Shown in pieces: positions 1 to 7,963 of a DNA stretch of 64,000 nucleotides. How positions within the stretch are numbered: the stretch's first letter is position 1; each line of letters opens with the position of its first letter. A program made the position numbers and the translations under genes. The notes beneath the pieces are model-generated. The model saw only the letters and a program-made list of their open reading frames with translations, did not search any database and was not told where the DNA came from. The DNA comes from Leisingera sp. S132 (GTDB taxonomy: Bacteria; Pseudomonadota; Alphaproteobacteria; Rhodobacterales; Rhodobacteraceae): the NCBI RefSeq assembly GCF_025144465.1, contig NZ_CP083553.1:1548001-1612000 (forward strand), in the 5' to 3' direction.

Positions 1-966
1 GGAACCCATGCGGTGTTCCAGCAGGACGTGGAATTCCGCGACTTGCGCCTGGCCATTGTTGATGAACAGCACCGCTTTGGTGTGCGTCAGCGGATGGAAC
101 TGGCTGAAAAGGGCAAGGGTGCAGATGTTCTGGTGATGACCGCTACACCGATCCCGCGCTCGCTGGCGCTGGCGCAATACGGTGACATGGATGTTTCTGT
201 GCTGGATGAGAAACCACCGGGGCGCAAGCCCGTAAAGACGGCGGTGATCAGCACCGAACGGATGCAGGAAGTGGTCGACCATCTGCGCAAGGCGATTGCT
301 GAGGGGCGGCAATGTTATTGGGTTTGCCCGCTGGTCGACGAATCCGAGCTGAGCGACCTGACAGCGGCGGAGGAACGCTTCAAGCATCTGCGCGCCATCC
401 TTGGCGAAGGCACGGCGGGTCTGGTGCATGGCCAGATGCCGCCGGCTGAAAAGGACGCGGCTATGGCGGCGTTCGTTGAAGGAAAGACCAAGGTTCTGGT
501 GGCGACCACGGTGATCGAGGTCGGGGTGAACGTGCCCAATGCCTCAATCATGGTAATTGAGCGGGCAGAGATCTTTGGCCTTGCCCAGTTGCACCAGCTG
601 CGCGGCCGGGTGGGGCGCGGAAGTGCAGAGTCGACCTGCCTCTTGATGTACCAGCCGCCGCTGACCGAGGGCGGCCGCAAACGGCTGGAGGTGCTGCGCG
701 AGACTGAGGACGGGTTCCGGATCTCGGAAACCGACCTGCAGATGCGCGGCGCGGGCGACATGATCGGTACCGCGCAATCCGGGTTGCCCCGATTCCAGAT
801 TGCCGATCTGGAACGCCAGGCCGGGCTGATGGCGGTGGCGCAAAGCGATGCGCGGGCACTGCTGGCTGCTGATCCTAGGCTGGAAGGCGAGCGCGGCAAG
901 GCGGCGCGCGTTCTGTTGTGGCTGATGAAACAGGATCAGGCGATTCGTTTGATTTCAGTGGGTTAA
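1..966 (+). CDS. recG: ATP-dependent DNA helicase RecG, 3' part
   Basis: C-terminal 321 residues of RecG, the superfamily 2 helicase that remodels stalled forks and branch-migrates Holliday junctions. The frame is open from base 1, so the wedge domain and Walker A lie outside the window. Visible are the DEQHRFG box (Walker B/motif II), TATPIPRSLA (motif III), VIEVGVNVPNA (motif V) and QLHQLRGRVGRG (motif VI), then the RecG-type tail. The related helicase Mfd is at the other end of the window, but RecG lacks the RNA-polymerase and CarD-like domains, and this C-terminus is RecG-like. A LexA-type box follows 50 bp after the stop. Confidence 0.95.
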   Translation, partial: GTHAVFQQDVEFRDLRLAIVDEQHRFGVRQRMELAEKGKGADVLVMTATPIPRSLALAQYGDMDVSVLDEKPPGRKPVKTAVISTERMQEVVDHLRKAIAEGRQCYWVCPLVDESELSDLTAAEERFKHLRAILGEGTAGLVHGQMPPAEKDAAMAAFVEGKTKVLVATTVIEVGVNVPNASIMVIERAEIFGLAQLHQLRGRVGRGSAESTCLLMYQPPLTEGGRKRLEVLRETEDGFRISETDLQMRGAGDMIGTAQSGLPRFQIADLERQAGLMAVAQSDARALLAADPRLEGERGKAARVLLWLMKQDQAIRLISVG

Positions 967-983
967 GCTGCTGTCACGCGGGT

Positions 984-1031
984 GTTCCGCGTGGGTGTTC
1001 TCCTGTGTTCGCAAATGTTCTCAAAAAGTTC
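984..1031 (+). promoter_or_regulatory. LexA (SOS) box within a phased GTTC array
   Basis: Five GTTC tetramers start at 984, 997, 1007, 1017 and 1028. The last pair (1017-1020 and 1028-1031) has exactly seven bases between, which is the GTTC-N7-GTTC direct-repeat LexA operator of alphaproteobacteria. The other gaps are 9, 6 and 6 bases, so the array is roughly helix-phased. The box lies 83 bp before the start of the 40-codon gene at 1115 and after recG, so the small gene is the obvious target. No clear -35/-10 pair was identified. Confidence 0.6.
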
Positions 1032-1114
1032 TTTACAGGCGCGCCTGAAAATGAGAACAAAGAGGCAACAAGATTGCCAGAGCGCAGCATCACAGACTGG
1101 AGGAGGCCCGAGCC

Positions 1115-1237
1115 ATGATTGCACAGCTCAAAACCACCATTCAAAACGCCCACTCAACCCTGCTGCAGGACGCCATCGGCGCGGCCTCTCTGATGGTGAT
1201 GCTGGTGGCGGCGCTGCATCTGCCGGGGCTGTTCTGA
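1115..1237 (+). CDS. 40-residue predicted single-pass membrane peptide, candidate SOS gene
   Basis: Short reading frame of 40 codons with a good ribosome site (GGAGGAG, 1099-1105) ten bases before the ATG. Residues 1-19 are polar and amphipathic with Lys6. Residues 20-40 (from AIGAASL to LPGLF) are hydrophobic and long enough for one membrane span. It belongs to no family I can name with certainty, although similar peptides of about 40 residues seem familiar from Roseobacter genomes. The GTTC-N7-GTTC box upstream suggests LexA control, recalling SOS-induced inner-membrane peptides such as SidA of Caulobacter or TisB of E. coli. That functional parallel is inference from size, hydrophobicity and promoter only. 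Confidence 0.7.
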   Translation: MIAQLKTTIQNAHSTLLQDAIGAASLMVMLVAALHLPGLF

Positions 1238-1408
1238 CGCCTGTACCGTTTTCCTGAATGCTTCTGCTGTGCCGGGCCGGCCCTTTCCTGTCCCGGACTG
1301 TTTTAGGGGATCAACCGCCTGTCCCGATCCCCCGCGGCCCGATCTTCGACTGAATCGCCTCAAGATCCTGCCTGGCCCGCCCGGGTCCCGCACAGCAGAG
1401 CATCACTG
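1238..1408 (+). other. Structured non-coding stretch after the SOS peptide gene
   Basis: No convincing gene lies between the peptide stop and the Fe-S scaffold gene. The plus strand has a perfect 7-bp stem (1306-1312 with 1326-1332) and other GC-rich inverted segments, and it runs into a strong Rho-independent terminator at 1409-1444. It could be a long structured 3' UTR of the peptide mRNA or an independent small RNA. Confidence 0.35.
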
Positions 1409-1444
1409 CCGCCGCCATCTGCCCGGATGTGCGGCGGTTTTTTT
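1409..1444 (+). terminator. Rho-independent terminator
   Basis: Stem CCGCCGCCATC (1409-1419) pairs with GATG-T-GCGGCGG (1426-1437) around a six-base loop, followed by seven T (1438-1444). It ends transcripts coming from the SOS peptide gene or the RNA segment before it. Confidence 0.8.
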
Positions 1445-1467
1445 CATGTGCAAAGAACACAAGTGAA

Positions 1468-1490
1468 AGCTTCCGCTTAAAAGCGGAGCT
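1468..1490 (-). terminator. Possible terminator of the Fe-S scaffold gene
   Basis: AGCTTCCGCTT and AAGCGGAGCT form a hairpin with a two-base loop about 40 bp beyond the minus-strand stop. The T-tract on that strand is broken, so termination is only plausible. Confidence 0.35.
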
Positions 1491-1531
1491 GCGCGCGTTG
1501 CAAATAATGCAGCGAAAATACCAGCGGCCTC

Positions 1532-1984
1532 TTAGGCGCACTGCTCCTTGGCGGCGGTTTGCATGGCTTCCAGCGTCGCCTCCAGCGCCAGCATGATCGA
1601 GGCATGGCGGTTCTTGAATTCACGCGCAGGCTGCAGCACCTCCAGCCCGTCAAACGGGGCATCCGGCACCGGACCGTCCTGGGTCAGCATGGCCTTCAGC
1701 TGGTCGCGTGCGGTTTCCACCTCTGCCAGCGAGCGGCCAACTGCATTGGCACCGACCACAGCGGCAGAGGCCTGTCCCAGCGCGCAGGCTTTCACGTCCT
1801 GGCCGAAATCGGTGATCCGGCCATCCTCGACTTTGATGTCGACCGTCACCGCAGAGCCGCACAGCGGCGAGCGCTTCTTGACCGTGGCATCCGGTGCCTG
1901 CAGCCGGTCCAGATGCGGGATGTCGGCGGCCAGCGCCAAGATGCGCGAGGAATACAGCTTGATCAGATCACTATCGCCAGACAT
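1532..1984 (-). CDS. IscU/NifU-like iron-sulfur cluster scaffold
   Basis: Predicted 150-residue protein of the IscU/NifU N-terminal fold. Cysteines lie in KRSPLCGSAVTV and DVKACALGQAS, fitting the first two ligand positions of the fold, and there is a final Cys two residues from the end. The start at 1984 (MSGDSD) is preferred over 2005 because a GGGAAAG ribosome site precedes it. Relatives in Rhodobacterales are annotated as Fe-S assembly scaffolds outside a suf operon. Divergent from hisI with about 77 bp between. Role in cluster assembly is from the family; partners are not in the window. Confidence 0.8.
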   Translation of the reverse strand: MSGDSDLIKLYSSRILALAADIPHLDRLQAPDATVKKRSPLCGSAVTVDIKVEDGRITDFGQDVKACALGQASAAVVGANAVGRSLAEVETARDQLKAMLTQDGPVPDAPFDGLEVLQPAREFKNRHASIMLALEATLEAMQTAAKEQCA

Positions 1985-2061
1985 CGCTTTCCCGGTCTTT
2001 CCCATTTTGCAGGTTCCCCATACATAGGGAGCCGAACAGCAGATGCAAAAGGTTTTTAGAC

Positions 2062-2421
2062 ATGTCCTTTGATCCCGCCAGCCTGACCTACAACGATGCC
2101 GGGCTGATCCCTTGCATTGCGCAGGACGACACCTCCGGCGAGGTGCTGATGATGGCCTGGATGAATGCCGATGCGGTGGCGAAGACGCTGGAGACCGGCA
2201 GGGTCACCTATTGGTCGCGCTCCCGGCAATCATTCTGGATCAAGGGCGAGACCTCCGGCCATGTGCAGGAACTGGTGGACCTTCGCATCGACTGTGACCG
2301 CGACTGCCTGCTGGCGCTGGTGCGCCAGACCGGGGCGGCCTGTCACACCAACCGGCGGACCTGTTTTTATACCGCGGTGCGGGACGGGGAAGAGGTTGAG
2401 CTGATGAAGCCGATGAGCTGA
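2062..2421 (+). CDS. hisI: Phosphoribosyl-AMP cyclohydrolase
   Basis: A 119-residue stand-alone HisI, which opens the adenine ring of phosphoribosyl-AMP in the third step of histidine synthesis. The metal-binding signature is present: DCDRDCLLALVRQTG with the Asp/Cys ligands, then ACHTNRRTCFY. Length fits the single-domain enzyme, as is usual in alphaproteobacteria, without a fused HisE. The rest of the his operon is not nearby. Its 3' side meets the convergent gluQ gene and a short repeat shared with 56217-56255. Confidence 0.95.
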   Translation: MSFDPASLTYNDAGLIPCIAQDDTSGEVLMMAWMNADAVAKTLETGRVTYWSRSRQSFWIKGETSGHVQELVDLRIDCDRDCLLALVRQTGAACHTNRRTCFYTAVRDGEEVELMKPMS

Positions 2422-2450
2422 TCCGCTTCGGGTGCGGCCCTGCCGGGCTT

Positions 2451-2487
2451 GCCTCCGGCGGGGATGTTTTCAGCGAGGGGAAGGCGG
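2451..2487. repeat. Short intergenic element, copy 1
   Basis: Begins GCCTCCGGCGGGGAT, then a T-rich patch, CAGC and a purine-rich GAAGGCGG end. A second copy is at 56217-56255. This copy overlaps the last codons of gluQ, so that protein's C-terminus is partly encoded by the element. Confidence 0.5.
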
Positions 2488-3330
2488 CAGACCCACCATT
2501 TCCCGGATATCCTGCGGGGTGGCGCCTTCGGCTCGGTATTTGGCGATGGCACGCGCATCGTCGCGTTTGGCGAGGCGTTTGCCAGAGTCATCGCGGATAA
2601 GATGGTGGTGGTGGTAAATGGGTGTGGGCAGGTCCAGCAGGCATTGCAGCAGGACGTGGATCTGGGTCGCCTCGAACAGGTCGGCACCACGCACGGCGTG
2701 CGTTATGCCCTGGTCCGCGTCGTCCGCCACCACCGACATGTGGTAGGAGCTGCCCATGTTTCTGCGAACCAGGATGATGTCGCCGACGCTTGAGATCAAC
2801 GTATCTGCGTCCAGTGCGTGCGTGCCCGGGAAGGCCGGCCCGGTCTCCGTGAAACTGCGCAAATCCGCGGCGCGGACGGCTTTCTGCATGTTGAGCCGGA
2901 TTACGTCCTGGCCCGTGGCCTCTGACGGCTGCCGGCTGCGGCAGGTGCCGGGGTAAATGCGCCCGTCGGGCCCGAATTGCGGCACGCCTTCCTGCGGCGC
3001 GCCAGCCGCGGCCTCTATGTCGGCCCGGTTGCAACGGCAAGGATAAGTGAGACCCAGTGCAGCTAGCTGGTCGAGCGCGGCCTGGTAGCTGGGCAGCCGC
3101 TCTGACTGGCGCATGACCGGTTCGGGCCAGCTGAGGCCCAGCCAGTGCAGGTCCTCATAAATCTGCGCCTCCCATTCGGGGCGCGCACGCGACTGGTCGA
3201 TGTCTTCGATGCGCAGCAGGAAGGTGCCGCCTTCTGACATCGCCATATCATGTGCCAGCATCGCCGAATATGCGTGGCCCAGGTGCAGCGGTCCGGTCGG
3301 CGACGGCGCAAAACGTGTGGTGAATGTCAC
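2470..3330 (-). CDS. gluQ: Glutamyl-Q tRNA(Asp) synthetase
   Basis: A 286-residue truncated glutamyl-tRNA synthetase paralogue that attaches glutamate to queuosine in the anticodon of tRNA(Asp). The class I signatures are visible: RFAPSPTGPLHLGHA (HIGH-type) near the N-terminus and KRLAKR (KMSKS-type) near residue 258. CRCNR and GTCR match the zinc-binding cysteines, and the anticodon-binding half of GltX is absent, as expected. It overlaps the upstream methyltransferase gene by four bases (ATGA), implying translational coupling. Confidence 0.9.
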   Translation of the reverse strand: MTFTTRFAPSPTGPLHLGHAYSAMLAHDMAMSEGGTFLLRIEDIDQSRARPEWEAQIYEDLHWLGLSWPEPVMRQSERLPSYQAALDQLAALGLTYPCRCNRADIEAAAGAPQEGVPQFGPDGRIYPGTCRSRQPSEATGQDVIRLNMQKAVRAADLRSFTETGPAFPGTHALDADTLISSVGDIILVRRNMGSSYHMSVVADDADQGITHAVRGADLFEATQIHVLLQCLLDLPTPIYHHHHLIRDDSGKRLAKRDDARAIAKYRAEGATPQDIREMVGLPPSPR

Positions 3331-3941
3331 GCTTTCTCAATTACATAGACGGTGGATTTCAGGTTCATTCCGGGGAGGTGCTCCCCGTGTTCCCGAAATA
3401 GCAGCCGCGCTGCGGAACAGTCCAGCCATTCGTTGAGCTTTCCAGTGAATGCCCGGTCTGCCAAGGCGTGATCATTGAAGGAGAAAGTGAATAAGCCGCC
3501 CCGTGGCAGCGCATGCATGATCATGTCGAAAACGGGCGGCGGGGCCGCGCCTGTGCCCAGCACGCCGCAACCGGTGACCAGACGGTAGGAACCTTGCCGG
3601 ATGGGCCGCGGATCAGCCACATCAATCTGTGTGAGTTCTCTGTAGGCACCTTTGCTGCGCGCCTGTGCCAGCATCTCGCCGGAGGGCTCCATGCCGTCGA
3701 TAATCTCAAACCCCTGCCGCCGCAGCGCAAGGCCGGACAGGCCGGTGCCGCAGCCGAAGTCCAGCACCGGCTCGCTCAGGTCAGATTGAAATTTTGCCAA
3801 TGCCCCGGCGATACGGCCCGGTGTCGCGTAACCGTTCTCGGCAATTTCGGCGTCATAGGAAGCGGCCCATTGGTTGTAGTGTTCCAGGGTCGCTTCCGGT
3901 GTTTCAAGGCCATAGGCCTTGTCCAGAAACTTCTCGGTCAT
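3327..3941 (-). CDS. Class I SAM-dependent methyltransferase
   Basis: A 204-residue Rossmann-fold methyltransferase. VLDFGCGTGLSG is the SAM-binding motif I, and acidic residues follow at the end of strand 2 (DGMEPSGEM). The N-terminal YGLETPEATLEHYNQWAASYD segment is typical of small-molecule methyltransferases annotated in Rhodobacterales. The substrate cannot be told from sequence. It overlaps gluQ by four bases, so the two are probably cotranscribed, but no functional link to tRNA modification is established. Confidence 0.8.
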   Translation of the reverse strand: MTEKFLDKAYGLETPEATLEHYNQWAASYDAEIAENGYATPGRIAGALAKFQSDLSEPVLDFGCGTGLSGLALRRQGFEIIDGMEPSGEMLAQARSKGAYRELTQIDVADPRPIRQGSYRLVTGCGVLGTGAAPPPVFDMIMHALPRGGLFTFSFNDHALADRAFTGKLNEWLDCSAARLLFREHGEHLPGMNLKSTVYVIEKA

Positions 3942-3974
3942 GGAAAAAGCTTAGGCGCGGACACGGCTTTTCGT

Positions 3975-5330
3975 CTAGGAAAAGTTTTTCAGCCAATCCT
4001 GCCAGACATCCTTGGCGCGGTCGGTATAAGCCTTGTAGCGGTCCTTGCGGCCGCGGCGGCCGCCCTTCAACCCGTCGACCGGGCGGAACAGGCCGAAGTT
4101 CACATTCATCGGCTGGAAGGTCTTGGCCTCGGCACCGCCGGTGATGTGGTGGATCAGCGCGCCCATGGCGCTGTCCTGCGGCACTTCCGGCAGCACTTGG
4201 CCCAGGATTTCAGCCGCTGCCAGGCGGCCTGCCAGCAGTCCCATGGCGGCGCTTTCCACATAGCCCTCGACGCCGGTGATCTGGCCGGCAAAGCGGATGT
4301 TGGGCTTCGACTTCAGCCGCATCTGCCTGTCCAGCAGGGTGGGCGAGTTCAGGAAGGTATTGCGGTGGATGCCGCCAAGGCGGGCAAAGCTGGCGTTCTC
4401 CAGGCCGGGGATCATCTTGAAGACTTCGGTTTGGGCGCCGTATTTCATCTTGGTCTGGAAGCCAACGATGTTGAACAGTGTCCCCAGCGCATTGTCGCGG
4501 CGCAGCTGCACCACCGCATGGGCCTTGACCTCCGGCTGATGCGGGTTGGTCAGCCCCACCGGCTTCATCGGCCCGTGGCGCAGGGTTTCGCGGCCGCGTT
4601 CGGCCATCACCTCGATCGGCAGGCAGCCGTCGAAGTAGCCTGCGGTCTCGCCTTCGTGGAACTCGGTCTTCTCGGCGGCCAGCAGCGCGTCGATGAAGGC
4701 CTCATACTGGTCCTTGTCCATCGGACAGTTGAGATAGGCGGTGCGCTCTTCCTCGGTTTCGCCCTTGTCATAGCGGGACTGCATCCAGGCCTGCGACATG
4801 TCGATGCTTTCCGCATAGACAATCGGCGCGATGGCATCAAAGAAGGCCAGCGCCTTGGCCCCGGTTTCGGCCTGAATCGCCTTGCCCAGCTCCGGCGATG
4901 TCAGCGGCCCGGTTGCAAAGATCCAATGGCCCTCTGTCGGCAGTTCGGTGATTTCTTCGTAAGAAACCGTGACATTCGGATGCGCCTTCAGCTTGGCGGT
5001 CACCGTTTCGGCAAAGGGGTCCCGGTCCACGGCCAATGCGCCGCCGGCGGGCAGCCGGTGCTCATCCGCGGTGGTCATGATCAGCCCGTTTGCGGCGCGC
5101 ATTTCCCAGTGCAGCAGGCCAACGGCGTTCTGCTCGTCATCGTCCGAGCGGAAGGAGTTCGAACACACCATCTCGCCCAGGTTGCCGGTTTGGTGGGCAA
5201 AGGTTTCCACCTTGGGGCGCATCTCGTGGATCACCACCTGTACACCCATGTTTGCCGCCTGCCAGGCCGCTTCCGAGCCGGCCATGCCGCCGCCCACGAT
5301 ATGCAATGTCTGTGCCGAATGATCTGTCAT
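3975..5330 (-). CDS. trmFO: Folate/FAD-dependent tRNA (uracil-54) methyltransferase TrmFO
   Basis: A 451-residue flavoprotein that makes ribothymidine 54 in the tRNA T-loop using methylene-tetrahydrofolate. The FAD-binding [12 protein letters not shown] motif sits at the N-terminus, followed by the TrmFO signatures [11 protein letters not shown] and [11 protein letters not shown]. The start at 5330 ([10 protein letters not shown]) places the Rossmann strand correctly; the open frame continues upstream without a good start. It is a frequent alternative to TrmA in alphaproteobacteria. Confidence 0.95.
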   Translation of the reverse strand: MTDHSAQTLHIVGGGMAGSEAAWQAANMGVQVVIHEMRPKVETFAHQTGNLGEMVCSNSFRSDDDEQNAVGLLHWEMRAANGLIMTTADEHRLPAGGALAVDRDPFAETVTAKLKAHPNVTVSYEEITELPTEGHWIFATGPLTSPELGKAIQAETGAKALAFFDAIAPIVYAESIDMSQAWMQSRYDKGETEEERTAYLNCPMDKDQYEAFIDALLAAEKTEFHEGETAGYFDGCLPIEVMAERGRETLRHGPMKPVGLTNPHQPEVKAHAVVQLRRDNALGTLFNIVGFQTKMKYGAQTEVFKMIPGLENASFARLGGIHRNTFLNSPTLLDRQMRLKSKPNIRFAGQITGVEGYVESAAMGLLAGRLAAAEILGQVLPEVPQDSAMGALIHHITGGAEAKTFQPMNVNFGLFRPVDGLKGGRRGRKDRYKAYTDRAKDVWQDWLKNFS

Positions 5331-5638
5331 GCCCGCCACATAGGGCAGGGGGCGCGCGCGTGCAACAGGCTTGGGGCGAGCGGGAAGCCGTGGGCGGGCG
5401 TTCAAAGCGGGAGGGGGGGGATTTGGGGCCGCCGCTGCAGGAATGGATCACCGGGGTGAGAGAACCGGTTGGAGGGACCCTTCTGCAGCAGCAGCCCAAA
5501 TTGTGCCGGTCTGCGACCTTGCCCAATATCTGCCATCTTTCTGCCCGAATTGAAAGCCGGGCATTTGGCTTATTACGGAAACATTACGTTCCGATTGGTA
5601 AACAAAGCCTAAAGCTTTCCGTAAATTTTCGGAAAAAC
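5331..5638. other. Gene-free interval upstream of trmFO
   Basis: 308 bp with no credible gene; the only sizeable frames lack ribosome sites and known motifs. It holds a run of eight G (5413-5420). It also has an AT-rich patch with a perfect 9-bp inverted repeat, TTACGGAAA (5573-5581) and TTTCCGTAA (5616-5624), separated by 34 bp. The trmFO promoter must lie here or further upstream, but no clear -35/-10 was found. Confidence 0.4.
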
Positions 5639-6424
5639 TCACTCCTGCCAGTCAGGCGCGCGCTTTTCGATAAAGGCGGCCATGCCTTCGATGGTGTCGC
5701 GGTGCATCAGGTTTTCGACAATCACGCGGCTGGTATAGGCATAGGCTTGGTCCAGCGGCATCTGCAGCTGCTCGTAGAACGCCTGCTTGCCGATCTTCAC
5801 AGCCGCTCCGAGTTTGGAGGCAATGGTTTCCGCCAGCCGCGTGGTCTCGGCCTCCAAGTCCTCCAGCGGCACGGCACGGTTGGCCAGGCCGAGTTCCACG
5901 GCGCGCGCGGCCTCGACGAACTCGCCGGTGGTCAGCAGCTCGAACGCTTGTTTGCGCGGGATATTCCGTGACAGCGCCACCATCGGGGTGGAGCAGAACA
6001 AGCCGATGTTCACGCCGTTGACGCCGAACCGGGTGCCCTCCGCCGCCACCGCCAGATCGCAAGAGGCCACCAGCTGGCAGCCCGCCGCGGTGGCAATACC
6101 GTGAACTTGGGCAATGACGGGCTGGGGCAGGGATTGCAGCCCCGTCATCACGCTTGTGCAGCGCGCAAACAGATCCTGGAAATACCCCTTGCCGCCGTCC
6201 TCGCCAGTGCGGCCCGCGGTCATCTGCTTGATATCATGGCCAGCGCAGAACGCCTTGCCTGCACCGGACAGGATCACAACCTTGATGCGGCTGTCTTCGC
6301 GCAAGGCATCGATCTGTTGCTGCAGCGCGGCCAGCATCTCATCCGACAGCGCGTTCAGCTTCTCCGGCGTGTTCATGGTGAGCCGCGCAATTGCACCTGT
6401 GTCGTGACGTTCCAGAATTGCCAT
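5639..6424 (-). CDS. Enoyl-CoA hydratase/isomerase family protein (ECHDC3-like)
   Basis: A 261-residue crotonase-fold protein. The oxyanion-hole segments are present (AGKAFCAGHDIKQM and HGIATAAGCQLVASCDLA), and the GVNIGLFCSTPMVALSR stretch resembles the ECHDC3 branch rather than classical FadB/PaaF hydratases. In the catalytic-glutamate region the usual pattern is replaced by CSTPM, so hydratase activity is uncertain. No beta-oxidation genes are adjacent; a divergent hotdog thioesterase gene begins 58 bp away. Confidence 0.85.
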   Translation of the reverse strand: MAILERHDTGAIARLTMNTPEKLNALSDEMLAALQQQIDALREDSRIKVVILSGAGKAFCAGHDIKQMTAGRTGEDGGKGYFQDLFARCTSVMTGLQSLPQPVIAQVHGIATAAGCQLVASCDLAVAAEGTRFGVNGVNIGLFCSTPMVALSRNIPRKQAFELLTTGEFVEAARAVELGLANRAVPLEDLEAETTRLAETIASKLGAAVKIGKQAFYEQLQMPLDQAYAYTSRVIVENLMHRDTIEGMAAFIEKRAPDWQE

Positions 6425-6482
6425 CTTGCCCTCCTCGCAAATCCGGGGGCAACTCTAGGCGGGGCGAACGGAAAGGGAAAGC

Positions 6483-6905
6483 ATGGCGCTGGCATTTGAT
6501 GTCGCAGGTCTGACGGAATACCTGCATGAGATTTTTCCGCAGGTGCGGGATGACTTTGCCATCGAAACGATGGAGGAAAATCACCTCCGGATGCGGCTCT
6601 TGACGGCAGAGAAGCACCTGCGGCCCGGCGGCACGGTGTCCGGCCCATCGATGTTTGCGCTGGCCGATTGCGCGGTCTACGCGCTGATCCTGGCGCATCT
6701 GGGGCAGGAGGCGCTGGCCGTGACCACCAATTGCTCGCTCGATTTCATGCGCAAGCCCGCGGCCGGTGCTGACCTCATTGGCGAGGCGCGGCTGCTGAAG
6801 CTGGGCCGTGTGCTGGCGGTGGCCGATGTGCTGATCTATTCCGAGGGCATGGCAGAGCCGGTGGCCCGCGCCTCGATGACCTATTCGATCCCGCCGAAAC
6901 GCTAA
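6483..6905 (+). CDS. PaaI-type hotdog thioesterase
   Basis: A 140-residue single-hotdog protein. The GGTVSGPSMFALADCAVYA helix carries the Asp expected to activate water, and TTNCSLDFMRKPAAG is the following conserved strand. Such enzymes hydrolyse acyl- or aryl-CoA esters. It is divergent from the enoyl-CoA hydratase-like gene, which suggests acyl-CoA metabolism. Its stop overlaps the convergent psd stop by four bases. Confidence 0.85.
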   Translation: MALAFDVAGLTEYLHEIFPQVRDDFAIETMEENHLRMRLLTAEKHLRPGGTVSGPSMFALADCAVYALILAHLGQEALAVTTNCSLDFMRKPAAGADLIGEARLLKLGRVLAVADVLIYSEGMAEPVARASMTYSIPPKR

Positions 6906-7792
6906 AGGGCGGTGGCGAAAGGCTGACCCACCTTGACCAGGGTTTCCCGGCCTTTGGCGCTGTTGGCGACCAGATCATCGGAGAACTGCACTTTGCCCGG
7001 CTCGAATACCACCACCACGGTGGAGCCGCCGAACTTGAAATAGCCCTTCTCGTCCATCTTCTGCACGGTGCCCGAAGTGCGGGTGTTGACGATGGAGCCG
7101 ACGCCAAAGGCGCCGACCTCGACAAAGCAGTAGCTGCCCAGGTTCTCGGTTTCGATCAGCGTCCAGGTCCGCTTGTTCTCGCCGAAAACATCCGGCCCCG
7201 CGCCTAGTGCAATCGGGTTGACCGAATGCAGTGCGCCGGGAACGCCCTGTGCTGCGGTGATGCGGCCCGCGGCCGGGAAGTGGTAGCGGTGGTAGTCCGC
7301 CGGGCACAGGCGCACGATCGCCAGCGCACCGCCGATGAATCGCTCCGCAATGCCGGGCAGCATGGTGCGCACCGACATCGGATAGCCCTTGACCGGAACA
7401 AACACGTCCTCTGCCAGTTCCGGGAACACCAGCACCCGGCCATCAGCCGGCGATACAATGTCTTTCGGGTCCGCGCTGAAGGGGCGGGCTTCTGGCCTCA
7501 GATGGCGCACGAAGAAGTCGTTGAAGCAGCCATAGCTGTCCGCCGGGGCGGTGGCCTCGCTCATGTCGATGGATAGCTCGTCAACCACTGCGGCGATCTT
7601 GCTCTTGGAGAACCGGGAATCGAACCAGGCGCCCATCAGCCGGCTGATCAGGGAGGAGCGGAACAGCAGCTTTTCCACCGGCCGTGCACTGGCGTTCTGA
7701 TAGGCCCAGCGGATCCATTTTTCGCCCAGCACCGCCTCTTCAAAGGTCTCGCCGGTCTCGCGGTCTACAACAAGAATGGGGTCGCGCTGCAT
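6902..7792 (-). CDS. psd: Phosphatidylserine decarboxylase
   Basis: A 296-residue pyruvoyl-dependent decarboxylase that makes phosphatidylethanolamine at the inner membrane. The conserved YHRYHFPAAG, SVNPIAL and NERTW-like NKRTWTLIETENLG segments are present. FGGSTVVVVFEPG contains the GST self-cleavage site that generates the pyruvoyl group on the small alpha subunit. The ATG at 7792 (MQRDPILVVD) is chosen, although its ribosome site is weak and the frame is open to a TTG at 7852. The length fits the longer (PSD type II-like) bacterial enzymes. Confidence 0.9.
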   Translation of the reverse strand: MQRDPILVVDRETGETFEEAVLGEKWIRWAYQNASARPVEKLLFRSSLISRLMGAWFDSRFSKSKIAAVVDELSIDMSEATAPADSYGCFNDFFVRHLRPEARPFSADPKDIVSPADGRVLVFPELAEDVFVPVKGYPMSVRTMLPGIAERFIGGALAIVRLCPADYHRYHFPAAGRITAAQGVPGALHSVNPIALGAGPDVFGENKRTWTLIETENLGSYCFVEVGAFGVGSIVNTRTSGTVQKMDEKGYFKFGGSTVVVVFEPGKVQFSDDLVANSAKGRETLVKVGQPFATAL

Positions 7793-7910
7793 CAAATCTG
7801 CCAAATATGGTTTCGTTCCGCTGCGCCTAGCAAAGCGCGGGGGCGGGGCCAAGAGCAGATGTGTGGTGCGGCGGCTGCAAGGGTCACCGTTGCGGGCGCC
7901 AAGGTGCGAA

Positions 7911-7936
7911 TAAAAAAGGCCGGGGCGAACCCCGGC
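7911..7936 (-). terminator. Rho-independent terminator of the DUF1127 gene
   Basis: Perfect GGCCGGGG/CCCCGGCC stem with a four-base loop, followed on the minus strand by six T (7916-7911). Confidence 0.85.
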
Positions 7937-7963
7937 CGTCAGGTTGTTCTTTTGCCCAGGGGA

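Noticed and set aside
5413-5420. Run of eight G as a phase-variation tract
   Set aside because: It is about 85 bp from the trmFO start, outside any gene or promoter spacer I can define; a chance run in GC-rich DNA is as likely.
3513-5459. Long plus-strand open frame (about 648 codons)
   Set aside because: It is antisense to the 3' methyltransferase and trmFO; its His/Gln/Gly-rich translation is the usual shadow of high-GC coding DNA.
5448-5642. 64-codon minus-strand frame upstream of trmFO
   Set aside because: No ribosome site or recognisable motif; the region looks like promoter/leader DNA.
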